This document shows positions 42,601 to 51,620 of a DNA stretch of 64,000 nt, piece after piece; position 1 is the stretch's first letter, and every line of letters starts with the position of its first letter. The stretch is from Lachnoclostridium sp. (lineage in GTDB: Bacteria; Bacillota; Clostridia; Lachnospirales; Lachnospiraceae). The notes beneath the pieces are model-generated. The model worked only from the letters and a program-made list of their open reading frames with translations, was not told where the DNA came from and ran no database searches. The position numbers and the translations under genes are program-made. The stretch lies in the NCBI GenBank assembly GCA_021770065.1, contig JAETRR010000017.1, positions 1 to 64,000 of the forward strand, written 5' to 3'.

Positions 42601-43611
42601 ATGCATATTTCATTGATGACAGACAGCCTGGGACAGCTTCCTTTTGAGCAGATGCTGGATGTAGCAGCTCAGTGCGGAATAGAAACATTGGAGATTCCAA
42701 CCGGCGGATATTCCAATGCGCCGCATCTGGACATTGATAAACTGCTTGCAAGTGCCGATGCACGCAAAGCTTATATAGGAGCAATTGAAAGCCGCGGTTT
42801 GAAGCTTGAAACATTAAACTGCAACGGAAATCAGTTGTCACCTGATGCAACAGGCAAGAGGGATGCGAAAACCGTTGAAAAGACATTCCGCCTGGCGGCT
42901 GAGTTTGGAGTTGAAAAAATTACAATGATGTCAGGTCTTCCTGGAGGCGGCCCTGATGCCAAATATCCAAACTGGGTTATCTGCTGCTGGCCGCCTGTAA
43001 TGTTGGATATGATGGATTATCAGTGGAATGAAGTTGGGATTCCTTATTGGGAGAAAACGGTTAAATTGGCCGAAAGCTACGGGATCAGGCAGATTGCCCT
43101 GGAAGTGCATCCTACAGGGATTGTTTATAACGTACCGACACTGCTGCGCCTGCGGAATGCTGTAGGTCCCATGATTGGTGCAAACCTGGATCCTGGTCAT
43201 CTCTGGTTTATGGGCATGGATCCTTTGAAGGCCGCTGCTGCGCTTGGAAAAGAACATGCAGTTTATCATGTACATGCCAAAGATACCCATCTGGAAGATG
43301 AGGTCGTTGCTCTTGCAGGGGGACATGAAACCGCTGCCTACTTAAGCACACCTCGCTACGAACGGTCCTGGACATATTGTACACTTGGATACGGGCATGA
43401 TGTATTCTGGTGGAAACAGTATATTATGGCGCTGCAGGAATTTGGTTATGATGGAGCTATGAGTATTGAAATGGAAGACATAATCATGCCGAATGTTGTG
43501 GCCGTTGCTAAATCCGCAGATTTGCTGAAAGAGGCTATTCCCAGGGATTATTCCCGGGATTTCCCCGAAGAATTGCTGCAGGTTAAAGGGCTGGGGTTTG
43601 ATATTAACTAA
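42601..43611 (+). CDS. Sugar phosphate isomerase/epimerase (AP endonuclease 2-like TIM barrel)
   Basis: A 336-residue TIM-barrel enzyme. Metal ligands are visible in the usual order: Glu in ALEVHPTG near residue 163, Asp in ANLDPGHLW near 197, His in YHVHAKDTH near 223 and Glu in MSIEMED near 288. This superfamily includes IolE, IolI and the Thermotoga IolO, which epimerises 5-keto-L-gluconate. Length and position after the IolG-like gene fit an IolO- or IolE-like role. AAGGAGTGTAAGT precedes the ATG. A strong terminator follows, ending the importer operon. Confidence 0.88.
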   Translation: MHISLMTDSLGQLPFEQMLDVAAQCGIETLEIPTGGYSNAPHLDIDKLLASADARKAYIGAIESRGLKLETLNCNGNQLSPDATGKRDAKTVEKTFRLAAEFGVEKITMMSGLPGGGPDAKYPNWVICCWPPVMLDMMDYQWNEVGIPYWEKTVKLAESYGIRQIALEVHPTGIVYNVPTLLRLRNAVGPMIGANLDPGHLWFMGMDPLKAAAALGKEHAVYHVHAKDTHLEDEVVALAGGHETAAYLSTPRYERSWTYCTLGYGHDVFWWKQYIMALQEFGYDGAMSIEMEDIIMPNVVAVAKSADLLKEAIPRDYSRDFPEELLQVKGLGFDIN

Positions 43612-43647
43612 AAGCAGCAGATGAAAAAAGAAGAATACTTCAGAGAA

Positions 43648-43686
43648 AACAGCCGGGGACAGGTATGTTCTCCGGCTGCTTTTTTG
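43648..43686 (+). terminator. Terminator after the epimerase gene
   Basis: CAGCCGG at 43650-43656 pairs with CCGGCTG at 43672-43678, followed by a run of six T. Confidence 0.85.
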
Positions 43687-43749
43687 AAATCTAACGAGCA
43701 ATATAACAATGATTGTGAAAACTATTTTAAAAAGAGGAAGAAAAAAATA

Positions 43750-43765
43750 GCAATATTGTTATAAT
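43750..43765 (+). promoter_or_regulatory. Regulon motif copy 2
   Basis: GCAATATTGTTATAAT, overlapping a possible TATAAT -10 box at 43760-43765, about 80 bases before the flavoprotein gene. Confidence 0.6.
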
Positions 43766-43845
43766 ATTTTAGACTAAATTTGTTGCAGAGTGAATGTTAC
43801 AGATTTATGATAATAGCATAAAAAGAAATTTAAGAGGTGAAGGAT

Positions 43846-45846
43846 ATGTACAATAAAAACAGATATAAAATGGGCACTCCTCTTCAAATTGGGAAAATGA
43901 CAGTTAAAAATCGGATTGTATTTCCGCCTATGAATACGAATCTGACTTCTGAAAACGGCTGTGTAACGCCGGAAATGGAAGAGTATTATGTACGGAGAGC
44001 AAAAGGCGGAGCCGGTCTGATTGTCCTTGAGGCGGCAGTGATAAACGGGGATACGAAAAATCACCCGGGCCAGCCGGTTCTGTATGACAGAGCACAGGTT
44101 GCGGGATGGGCGCACCTGGTAGAACGTCTGCATCGTTATGACGCAAGGGTTGGTGTTGAATTGGTTCATTACGGAAGCGAGGCCTCCATGCTTCCCCGGG
44201 AATCTCCATCAGGTCTTTCGAAATATAAAGATGAGCCGGGAACAGTTCTTACAAAGGAACGGATAAAAGAGATTCAGCTGGAATTTGTAAACAGCGCAAA
44301 GCTGGCCAGACAGGCAGGAATGGACTGCATAACCCTTCATGCATGCCATGGATATCTGCTTGCAGAATTTTTATCTCCGGTTTTTAATCAGAGAACAGAT
44401 GAATATGGCGGATCTTTCGAAAACCGCTGTCGTTTTCTTCTCGAAACTCTTGATCTCTGCCGTAAGGAACTGGGACCGAACTTCCCGATTTTCGTCCGCT
44501 ACAGTGCCAATGAGTTTATTTTAGGCGGCCGGGAAATGGAAGAGTGTGTTGAACTGGCAAAGGTTCTGGAGGAGCATGGAGTGGACGCTGTTGATATATC
44601 GGCTGGCCAGCCGTCCGCATATTTGATGACTACGCCCCCCAATTGTCTGGAACAGGGGAAAAAGCTTTTGGTTCCTTATTCCGCTGCGATTAAACGGGTG
44701 GTGAAAGTACCGGTATTTACAGCGATTGGAATTCGCGAGCCGGAGGATATTGAAGAGATTCTGGTGAAGGAAGAGGCGGATTTGGTTTGTCTTGGCAGAC
44801 CACAGCTTGCGGATCCGGATTATGTGAATAAAGCACTGAATGGAGAAACCGATCAGATTCGCCATTGCTTAAGCTGTGAATTTTGCCTTGATACCTTGGA
44901 TGACGACCGCAGAATCTGCTGCGCTGTGAATCCGGAGACCGGAAGAGAGCGGGAATACAATGGCATTACAAAAGCGGAAGTAAAGAAAAGAGTGATTGTG
45001 ATAGGGGGCGGCCCGGCTGGTATGGAAGCAGCCCGTGTTTCGAAAATTCGCGGCCATGAGGTGATTCTTTTTGATAAGAACCCGGAGCTTGGCGGAACAT
45101 TGAATGCGGCAAAGGTTCCGCCTCATAAGGAAATGATTGGCCGTCTGGTTGAATGGTATAAGCTTCAGTTAAAAGAGCTTGATGTGGATATACGGCTTAA
45201 TGAGGAAATTACGGAAGAAGCCCTGGATGCTATGAAACCAGATGCGGTATTTCTGGCGGCAGGAGCTCATTACATAAAAAGAATCAAAGGAAGTGATGGG
45301 CCGAATGTCATCGATGCAGTCCAGGCATTACAGAATCCGTCACAGGTCGGAAAACGCATTGTGATTGTAGGAGGCGGTGCTTCCGGTGCGGAGACAGCCG
45401 ATTATTTTTCCGGAGCATCCATGGAGCTGAGCGTAAAAGGCGCAAAGGAACTTGGCGGAGAAGTGCTGTATGACTTTGAGCAGGTAGGAGAAAAAAGCAA
45501 TAAGGAAATTGCAATTGTTGAAATGCTTCCAGAGATTTGCAGCGATATGGATGTTTTCTGCAAGGAGGTTGTTCTCTCTACGCTGCAGGAAAATGGTGTC
45601 AGCATGAATCCGAGCTGCAGAGTCGATGAAATCACGGAAGAAGGTGTGCGTGCTTTTGATATGAAAGGGGAGAAGGAATTATTCTTCCCGGCAGATACGG
45701 TCATTCTGGCAGGGGGACTTCGGAGTAATTATGAAAATGGTTTTGCAGAAAAATCATATCCTGTCCTTCGGATTGGAGATGCGATCAGAGTGGGGAAAAT
45801 TAAGGATGCAATTTATACTGCATATTACAAAGCCTGTGAAATTTAA
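43846..45846 (+). CDS. Old-yellow-enzyme family FMN/FAD/Fe-S oxidoreductase
   Basis: A 666-residue enzyme of the 2,4-dienoyl-CoA reductase/BaiCD/2-enoate reductase type. The N-terminal FMN TIM barrel begins GTPLQIGKMTVKNRIVFPPM and has CHGYLLAEFLSP near residue 165. A 4Fe-4S site follows in HCLSCEFC and RRICC near 340-365. The C-terminal half has FAD and NAD dinucleotide folds (VIVIGGGPAGMEAAR near 385, RIVIVGGGASGAETAD near 505). Such enzymes reduce activated C=C bonds with NADH. AGAGGTGAAGGAT precedes the ATG at 43846. An enoate reduction step is thus likely in this pathway; its substrate is unknown. Confidence 0.9.
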   Translation: MYNKNRYKMGTPLQIGKMTVKNRIVFPPMNTNLTSENGCVTPEMEEYYVRRAKGGAGLIVLEAAVINGDTKNHPGQPVLYDRAQVAGWAHLVERLHRYDARVGVELVHYGSEASMLPRESPSGLSKYKDEPGTVLTKERIKEIQLEFVNSAKLARQAGMDCITLHACHGYLLAEFLSPVFNQRTDEYGGSFENRCRFLLETLDLCRKELGPNFPIFVRYSANEFILGGREMEECVELAKVLEEHGVDAVDISAGQPSAYLMTTPPNCLEQGKKLLVPYSAAIKRVVKVPVFTAIGIREPEDIEEILVKEEADLVCLGRPQLADPDYVNKALNGETDQIRHCLSCEFCLDTLDDDRRICCAVNPETGREREYNGITKAEVKKRVIVIGGGPAGMEAARVSKIRGHEVILFDKNPELGGTLNAAKVPPHKEMIGRLVEWYKLQLKELDVDIRLNEEITEEALDAMKPDAVFLAAGAHYIKRIKGSDGPNVIDAVQALQNPSQVGKRIVIVGGGASGAETADYFSGASMELSVKGAKELGGEVLYDFEQVGEKSNKEIAIVEMLPEICSDMDVFCKEVVLSTLQENGVSMNPSCRVDEITEEGVRAFDMKGEKELFFPADTVILAGGLRSNYENGFAEKSYPVLRIGDAIRVGKIKDAIYTAYYKACEI

Positions 45847-45922
45847 TGTTTGACAGTCTGCGTTTTCAGAGATGAGAAAGAGGATTACATGAGAAAGTAT
45901 AGGTATAGAAACAAAAAGATAA

Positions 45923-45940
45923 AGATATTGTTATCAAAAA
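45923..45940 (+). promoter_or_regulatory. Regulon motif copy 3
   Basis: AGATATTGTTATCAAAAA, 115 bases before the zinc dehydrogenase gene. A weaker relative, ACATTGTTGTAATG, lies at 46024. Confidence 0.5.
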
Positions 45941-46054
45941 AGACATTATTTTTATTGAAAGAGTTATTGGTGCTGCTTAGAATAAAAGCAAATCCAAGCT
46001 TCAAATTATAATTATATAAAAATACATTGTTGTAATGTAGGTAAGGAGGGTATT

Positions 46055-47242
46055 ATGCAGAAAATGATGAAAGCGTTAATGGCTGGCGGCGAGTACAAGC
46101 CGCGTCCGGGCTACAAGCCGACAGCGAGAGAGGAGAGGGATAAGCGGGCTTTATTGGGGTCGAATATCTTTTATAATCCCACCCTTGAGCTTGTTGAAAT
46201 TCCGGTTCCGGAGCCAAAGGATGATGAGATATTGCTTAAGGTCGGCGGAGCGGCGGTATGCGGTTCTGATACAAACTTTTTGGGAGCGGATGAAGATAAT
46301 TACAGCCACTATGCAGGACATTGCAAGCTTCCATGTGTAATTGGGCATGAGTTTTCCGGTGAGGTCGCTGCAGTCGGTAAGAATGTAAAGGAACTTAAGG
46401 TTGGAGATTTAGTCGTTGCGGAAACGATGGCCTGGTGCGGAGAATGTCTTGCATGTAGGAGAGGACAGTTTAACCAGTGCGAAAATTTGGAAGAGATCGG
46501 TTTTTCGGTTAATGGTGCATATGCGGAATATCTTGTTGCAAAAGAAAAGCTCTGCTTCAAGGTCGATGGACTTGTGAAGGTTTATGGAGATAAGCGGCGG
46601 GCTTTGGAAGCTGCTTCTATGATTGAGCCCATGGCCGTTGCCTATAATGGCGTGTTTACAAGAGGCGGCGGAATCGAGCCGGGCGGACATGTAGTTGTAT
46701 TTGGCTGCGGTCCCATAGGTCTTTCGGCGATTTCTCTGTTGAAGACATCCGGTGCGGCAAAGATTATTGCTTTTGACCCTAACAAGACCCGTCAGGCTCT
46801 TGCAAGAGATGTAGGGGCTACGGATACCTTTGATCCCTTTGAGTACTGGAATAAGGGTGAAAAAGTTTCTGACCTTGTTATGGAACTTACAAAGGGCGTT
46901 GGTGCGGCGATGGTTGTTGAGGCTACCCATGAACCCGGAGAAAACATTCCGGAAGCTGTTGATATGCTGGCATCCTTTGGAACCATTGCACAGATTGGTA
47001 TTACGGCAAACACGGTTGACTTCCATCCGGTATATATGCAGAAGAAGGGCGCTAATTATCATTTTGCAATCGGAAGCTCCGGTCATGGAACCTGGCCGAA
47101 TGTTATCCGCCTGATTGAAGCCGGAAGAGTTGATCCGAGCAAATATTTGTCTAAATGCTATCATCTTGAGGATGCCATTGAAGCTATTCAGGCAGCAGCA
47201 AAGGCTGAAGGCGGGAAATTTGTTGTTACACCTAATTGGTAA
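46055..47242 (+). CDS. Zinc-dependent dehydrogenase, scyllo-inosose 3-dehydrogenase-like
   Basis: A 395-residue MDR-family enzyme. Catalytic zinc ligands are in AAVCGSDTNF near residue 70 and IGHEFSGEVAAVG near 97. The structural zinc is held by four cysteines in CGECLACRRGQFNQC near 128-142. The NAD fold is VVVFGCGPIGLSA near 213. The length and the unusual long N-terminus (KALMAGGEYKPRPGYKP) remind me of Thermotoga IolM, which oxidises scyllo-inosose to a diketo-inositol; this match is from memory. AAGGAGGG precedes the ATG. A terminator follows. Confidence 0.85.
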   Translation: MQKMMKALMAGGEYKPRPGYKPTAREERDKRALLGSNIFYNPTLELVEIPVPEPKDDEILLKVGGAAVCGSDTNFLGADEDNYSHYAGHCKLPCVIGHEFSGEVAAVGKNVKELKVGDLVVAETMAWCGECLACRRGQFNQCENLEEIGFSVNGAYAEYLVAKEKLCFKVDGLVKVYGDKRRALEAASMIEPMAVAYNGVFTRGGGIEPGGHVVVFGCGPIGLSAISLLKTSGAAKIIAFDPNKTRQALARDVGATDTFDPFEYWNKGEKVSDLVMELTKGVGAAMVVEATHEPGENIPEAVDMLASFGTIAQIGITANTVDFHPVYMQKKGANYHFAIGSSGHGTWPNVIRLIEAGRVDPSKYLSKCYHLEDAIEAIQAAAKAEGGKFVVTPNW

Positions 47243-47269
47243 GCACTGCCATATTTGATAAATAAACCC

Positions 47270-47308
47270 AATAAAGGGGCTGTCGGGAAATAAGACAGCC
47301 CCTTTATT
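47270..47308. terminator. Bidirectional terminator
   Basis: AATAAAGGGGCTGTC at 47270-47284 pairs perfectly with GACAGCCCCTTTATT at 47294-47308. It lies between the zinc dehydrogenase and the convergent AraC gene and can serve both. Confidence 0.9.
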
Positions 47309-47368
47309 CTTGAGGGCAACGAGCCAGGCGGACATGCTGGCATGTCCATTTGGCGACTGCTGTAAAGA

Positions 47369-48283
47369 TTAGGCGTTACTGCTGTGCTGTTTCTTGTATT
47401 TCGTGGGCGAGCAGTGCATATATTTGCGAAATACTTCTGCATAATAGCTTGGCCCTGAAAAGCCTACAGCGCAGGCGATTTCGGTTATAGAAAGATTACC
47501 CTCACAGAGCATGGGGAGGCTCTGTTCAATTCGGTAGCGGAGTAAGAAATCAAAAGGTGTCTGATGAAGCGTCTGCTTAAACAAGCGGCAGAATTCACTT
47601 TTACTGATATGGCAGGAGCCGGCTATCTCATCCAGCGTGATGGGCTCGGCATAGTTGGTATAGATAAAAGAAAGAGAGTTTTTCAGCCGTTCCAAATGCC
47701 GTGTTTTAATAGGATTAAGAACAGCTTCGTTTTTAGAGATAAATTGTAAATAATCCTCATAATAATAGAACCAGAGTTCAGTTAGAATTGCAGCAATATG
47801 AAGCTCATATCCGGGATTATGCAGACCTGAATATTGAATTAGCTTTTCAATGAGCTCCGCAATATGGAGATGCTCCTTGGATTCACTGTGAAAGAGAGCA
47901 TAGGCATAATGAGAAGCCTCTAAGATAGGGGAGACATACTGCGATTTTATAAGGCTGTTTTCAAAACCATAAATCAAAGCAGGGTTAAACATAAAACAGA
48001 CATAAACACAGTCCGAGTCCTGATATTGTTCTCCGGCGTGAAGGGTGTTTGTGTTTACAAAAATGCAATCGCCCTTTTTTAAGTGTAAAGCAGATTGATT
48101 GACCATATAGGTCATTTCGCCGTCCAATATGTAAGTTGCCTCAATTTCAGAGTGCCAATGTCCTGGAAAGCTGAAAAATGGATATTGGGACAGAATAATA
48201 TACATAAGATTTATAGGAAAACGGAAATCTCCCTGCGGGTTCAGCTCTCTCATATTTTTATCAATGATAATTTCTCTATTCAT
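47369..48283 (-). CDS. AraC-family transcriptional regulator
   Basis: A 304-residue regulator. The N-terminal cupin-like sensor domain has HWHSEIEATYILDGEMTYMV near residues 41-60 and KKGDCIFVNTNTLHAG near 70-84. The C-terminal domain has two helix-turn-helix motifs (ITLDEIAGSCHISKSEFCRL and LSITEIACAVGFSGPSYYAE, about residues 218 and 267). It lies between the two halves of the catabolic locus and is divergent from the transketolase operon, so it is the obvious candidate to bind the AATATTGTTAT motifs and activate the locus in response to a pathway compound. Confidence 0.92.
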   Translation of the reverse strand: MNREIIIDKNMRELNPQGDFRFPINLMYIILSQYPFFSFPGHWHSEIEATYILDGEMTYMVNQSALHLKKGDCIFVNTNTLHAGEQYQDSDCVYVCFMFNPALIYGFENSLIKSQYVSPILEASHYAYALFHSESKEHLHIAELIEKLIQYSGLHNPGYELHIAAILTELWFYYYEDYLQFISKNEAVLNPIKTRHLERLKNSLSFIYTNYAEPITLDEIAGSCHISKSEFCRLFKQTLHQTPFDFLLRYRIEQSLPMLCEGNLSITEIACAVGFSGPSYYAEVFRKYMHCSPTKYKKQHSSNA

Positions 48284-48392
48284 TAGATTCTCCCATTAAA
48301 TACTTAAAATTATATTTATGATACCTTATTTTTTCAGCGAATGCAAGAAATTCGGCTGAGACGGTTGAACTCGAAATAACGTGGAATAAATT

Positions 48393-48436
48393 AAGAATAT
48401 TGTTATGGTTTTCGACGATGGATAACAATATTGCTA
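48393..48436. promoter_or_regulatory. Inverted pair of regulon motifs
   Basis: AAGAATATTGTTATGG at 48393-48408 is followed after 11 bases by GGATAACAATATTGCT at 48420-48435, a nearly exact reverse complement. They lie in the 338 bp region between the divergent AraC and transketolase genes, about 200 bases from the transketolase start. The rest of that region is AT-rich without genes. Confidence 0.65.
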
Positions 48437-48503
48437 AAACCTTGAGTAAAAATAATATATTATGGATATTTTCAAAGCAAAATTGAAATATCGGAACAAA
48501 ATA

Positions 48504-48520
48504 ATAATATTGTTATAAAA
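48504..48520 (+). promoter_or_regulatory. Regulon motif copy near the transketolase promoter
   Basis: ATAATATTGTTATAAAA, about 100 bases before the transketolase start codon. Confidence 0.6.
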
Positions 48521-48621
48521 AGGAATGATAAAATTATAGAAAATATAGAGGAAAAGCATTATGCTAATATCATCAAATTAAAAGAAATGTTATAGACCAT
48601 TGACAGAGAGGAGCCTTTGAT

Positions 48622-49542
48622 ATGAACGAGAAATTGGAATTTGGAATGCTGCGAAAAAAAGCAGAAGAGCTTCGCTATAATCTGATTGCGATGATGGATT
48701 ATGCAGGTTCCGGTCATCCGGGCGGTTCACTTTCCTCTGTTGAAATTCTGACGGCCATTTATTACGGTGGCTTTTTAAATGCAGACGCTAATGATCCGCA
48801 GAATCCGGCCAGGGACAGGCTGATAATGTCCAAGGGCCATGCCAGCCCGACTCAGTACGTAATTCTTGCTGATAAGGGATATTACCCAAAAGAGACGTTG
48901 AAGGTTTTTGATGTGGACAACAGTATGCTGCCCAAGCATTGTAACCGAAAACTGACTCCGGGTATTGATGCATCCACCGGAGCACTGGGACAGGGAATGT
49001 CCATGGCTGTGGGAATGGCAATGGCTGGAAAGATGGATGATGCTTCTTATAAGACATACTGTCTGCTTGGCGACGGAGAGTGCCAGTCAGGAGAAATCTG
49101 GGAAGCTGCCATGTCGGCGGCCAAGTATAAACTGGACAATCTACAGGTAATTGTAGATAACAACGGACTTCAGATTGACGGAAGAAGTGATGATATTATG
49201 CCGCTTGGCGATCAGAGGGCGAAATGGGAAGCTTTCGGGTGGAACGTAGAAACCTGCAATGGCCATAGCCTTGAAGAAATCAGTGCGGCCCTGGAAAGAA
49301 TGGGCAAGGCTGCGGATAAGCCTTCTGTTCTGATTGCGGATACCATAAAAGGAAAAGGTGTTTCTTTTATGGAAAATGATGCCGACTGGCACAGCCGCAA
49401 GATGACAAAAGACGAGGGCGTGCAGGCATTGGCCGAGATTACGGAAAGCTATAAAGCGTATGGATTTGAGAATATAGAAGCCTCCATCATGTTTCTTGAT
49501 GAAAAAGAGCTTGCACAGTTAACAGGGAAGGAGAGTGTGTAA
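48622..49542 (+). CDS. Transketolase, N-terminal subunit
   Basis: A 306-residue thiamine-diphosphate-binding half of a split transketolase. GSGHPGGSLSSVEIL near residue 32 and GDGECQSGEIWEAAM near 148 with the closing VDNNGLQIDG near 178 form the thiamine-diphosphate and Mg site. Split transketolases transfer two-carbon ketol units between sugars. GAGAGGAGCCTTTGAT precedes the ATG. The dedicated copy in a catabolic operon suggests a substrate other than the usual pentose phosphates. Confidence 0.92.
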   Translation: MNEKLEFGMLRKKAEELRYNLIAMMDYAGSGHPGGSLSSVEILTAIYYGGFLNADANDPQNPARDRLIMSKGHASPTQYVILADKGYYPKETLKVFDVDNSMLPKHCNRKLTPGIDASTGALGQGMSMAVGMAMAGKMDDASYKTYCLLGDGECQSGEIWEAAMSAAKYKLDNLQVIVDNNGLQIDGRSDDIMPLGDQRAKWEAFGWNVETCNGHSLEEISAALERMGKAADKPSVLIADTIKGKGVSFMENDADWHSRKMTKDEGVQALAEITESYKAYGFENIEASIMFLDEKELAQLTGKESV

Positions 49543-49544
49543 TC

Positions 49545-50492
49545 GTGGCAGATACAAAAGGACGTTCTCTTGTGAGTAAGGATATTTTTGGGCCGTTGAT
49601 GGTAGAACTGGGACATCAGTATCCCAATATCGTAGTGTGCGACACGGATTTGATGCGCTGCTTTGGAACAAAGGGATTTATGAAAGAATTCCCGAAACGC
49701 CATATTAATTTTGGTATTGCCGAGCAGAACTGCATGGCGGCTTCTGCAGGAATGGCTCTTTGCGGAAAAAATGTGTTTTCCAGTTCGTTCGCAAATTTTG
49801 CCACAAAGCGTGCCTGTGACCAGGTGAGCATTTCTGTTTGTTACAATCATGCAAACGTAAAGGTTTGCGGATTATATGCCGGCCTTACGGCAGAAAAAAA
49901 CGGGGGAACGCATATCGGGGTGGAAGATGTAGCCATAATGCGGAGCTTCCCGGATATGGCGGTTGTGGAGGCGGCGGACACCTATGAGCTGGAGGCCATT
50001 ACAAGATATATGGCAGAGTATGACGGCCCGGTATATTTTAGGCAGCCTAAAATGTATTTGAGAAACGTATACGATTCCGTCCCGTCTTTTGAACTTGGAC
50101 GTTCCGTAGAGCTTAAGAATGGCAGAGACGTGACATTGATTGCCTGCGGCATAGCAACAGGGATAGCTCTGGATGCGGCCGATGTTCTGAAAGAGAATGG
50201 GATCGAGGCAAGGGTTATTAACATGCCGTCCATAAAGCCCATTGATGCGGAAGCGATTATTAAGGCAGCCGCACAGACAGGGCTGATAGTGACGATTGAG
50301 AATCACAGCACAGTAGGCGGACTTGGAAGCGCAGCAGCAGAGGTTCTTGCAGAAAATGGCTCAGATGCAAAACTTATACGTATGGGAATCAAGGATCATT
50401 TTGGTGTGACTGCTTCCCTGGCATATCAGCTCAAGCAGAACGGGTTAACGAAAGAAATCATTGCAGGAGAAATCAGCTCCTGCTTGAGATAA
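49545..50492 (+). CDS. Transketolase, C-terminal subunit
   Basis: A 315-residue protein with the pyrimidine-binding and C-terminal domains of transketolase. The Glu that activates the cofactor is in INFGIAEQNCMAASAGMAL near residue 63; GLTAEKNGGTHIGVEDVAIM near 112 and VTIENHSTVGGLGSAAAEVL near 248 are typical. It starts at GTG three bases after the N-subunit stop, with AAGGAGAG upstream. It forms a heterotetramer with the preceding subunit. Confidence 0.92.
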   Translation: MADTKGRSLVSKDIFGPLMVELGHQYPNIVVCDTDLMRCFGTKGFMKEFPKRHINFGIAEQNCMAASAGMALCGKNVFSSSFANFATKRACDQVSISVCYNHANVKVCGLYAGLTAEKNGGTHIGVEDVAIMRSFPDMAVVEAADTYELEAITRYMAEYDGPVYFRQPKMYLRNVYDSVPSFELGRSVELKNGRDVTLIACGIATGIALDAADVLKENGIEARVINMPSIKPIDAEAIIKAAAQTGLIVTIENHSTVGGLGSAAAEVLAENGSDAKLIRMGIKDHFGVTASLAYQLKQNGLTKEIIAGEISSCLR

Positions 50493-50520
50493 CAACATTA
50501 AATAAAATGGAGGTAAAAAA

Positions 50521-51597
50521 ATGAAATCATTAGATGCATTTATGTACGGGCCGAAGGATTTAAGGCTTGAAGAGGTAGAGGTTCCCGAGCTTAAACCTAC
50601 ACAGATTCTGGTAAAGGTTCGTGCTTCCGGTATCTGCGGCAGTGACGTGCACTGCTATCTTGGCGAATCCAAGGAAGGGCGTTATGACCTGGGACCCTAT
50701 ACACCGGGACATGAGTGGTGCGGTGATGTTGTTGCCATTGGTTCAGATGTTATTTCTTTGAAGGTTGGAGACCGTGTAACAGGTGAGTGCGCCAATTCCT
50801 GTAACCGCTGCGACATTTGTAAAGAAGGAATTAATAATTCTTACTGCACCAACTGGAATGAAGTAGGTTTTATGCCTACAGCTCCGGGAGGAATGGGACA
50901 GTATCTGGTAGGCGAGGAGCAGTTCTGCTATAAGGTACCGGACAGCATGACTTATGTAGAGGGCGCACTCGTTGAGCCCTGTTCCGTTGCATATTACAGC
51001 ATTTACGGCCGTGAAGGCTATGTGGCAAGAACAGATGACTGCGTTATTTTTGGAGCAGGACCGATTGGCCTGTTTGCAGCAGCCATCTGTAAGGCGGCAG
51101 GGGCTAAGGTTATGATTGTGGATCCTGTTAAGTTCCGTCGTGACCTGGCCATCGAAACAATCGGTGTTGATCGTGCTATTGATCCTTTTAATGAAGATGT
51201 TGAGAAGGTTGTTTTAGAAGAGACGGACGGCCAGGGTGCAAGCTTCATTGTTGAGTGTACAGGTACGGATTTCGGTGTGAGTACAACTGTAGATATAGCA
51301 AAGCCCCACGCACGCATCCGCTTCATTGGACATTCAATAGGACGCAAGATCCCCATTGAAATTGGAAAGGCAATCTGGAAGGGCTTGAATCTTCAGGGAA
51401 GTGCCGGCCAGCCTTGGTTCTTTACAAAGACAATTAAGTTCATGAACCGCGTAAAGAAAGAGATCGATTACAGCAAGTTTGTAACAGGTTATTATCCGTT
51501 GGAGAAGATCCAGGATGCGTTCGATGAGGCAATTAACCATAAAGATCGTGCGATTAAGATCATGATCACCATGGATGAAGAAGCAAAACATATTTAA
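50521..51597 (+). CDS. Zinc-dependent alcohol/polyol dehydrogenase
   Basis: A 358-residue MDR enzyme. Catalytic zinc ligands lie in ASGICGSDVHCYLG near residue 40 and PGHEWCGDVVAIG near 63. The structural zinc site has CANSCNRCDICKEG and a further Cys near 107, and the NAD fold is VIFGAGPIGLFAAA near 178. It resembles L-iditol, xylitol or L-idonate dehydrogenases. AATGGAGG precedes the ATG. It is the second zinc dehydrogenase of the locus and lies between transketolase and the creatininase-family hydrolase. Confidence 0.88.
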   Translation: MKSLDAFMYGPKDLRLEEVEVPELKPTQILVKVRASGICGSDVHCYLGESKEGRYDLGPYTPGHEWCGDVVAIGSDVISLKVGDRVTGECANSCNRCDICKEGINNSYCTNWNEVGFMPTAPGGMGQYLVGEEQFCYKVPDSMTYVEGALVEPCSVAYYSIYGREGYVARTDDCVIFGAGPIGLFAAAICKAAGAKVMIVDPVKFRRDLAIETIGVDRAIDPFNEDVEKVVLEETDGQGASFIVECTGTDFGVSTTVDIAKPHARIRFIGHSIGRKIPIEIGKAIWKGLNLQGSAGQPWFFTKTIKFMNRVKKEIDYSKFVTGYYPLEKIQDAFDEAINHKDRAIKIMITMDEEAKHI

Positions 51598-51620
51598 AAA
51601 GCAGCAGGAGGAAAAATCAA

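Noticed and set aside
45889-46011. 40-codon Lys/Leu-rich frame before the zinc dehydrogenase
   Set aside because: It runs through the regulon motif at 45923 in very AT-rich DNA; probably chance.
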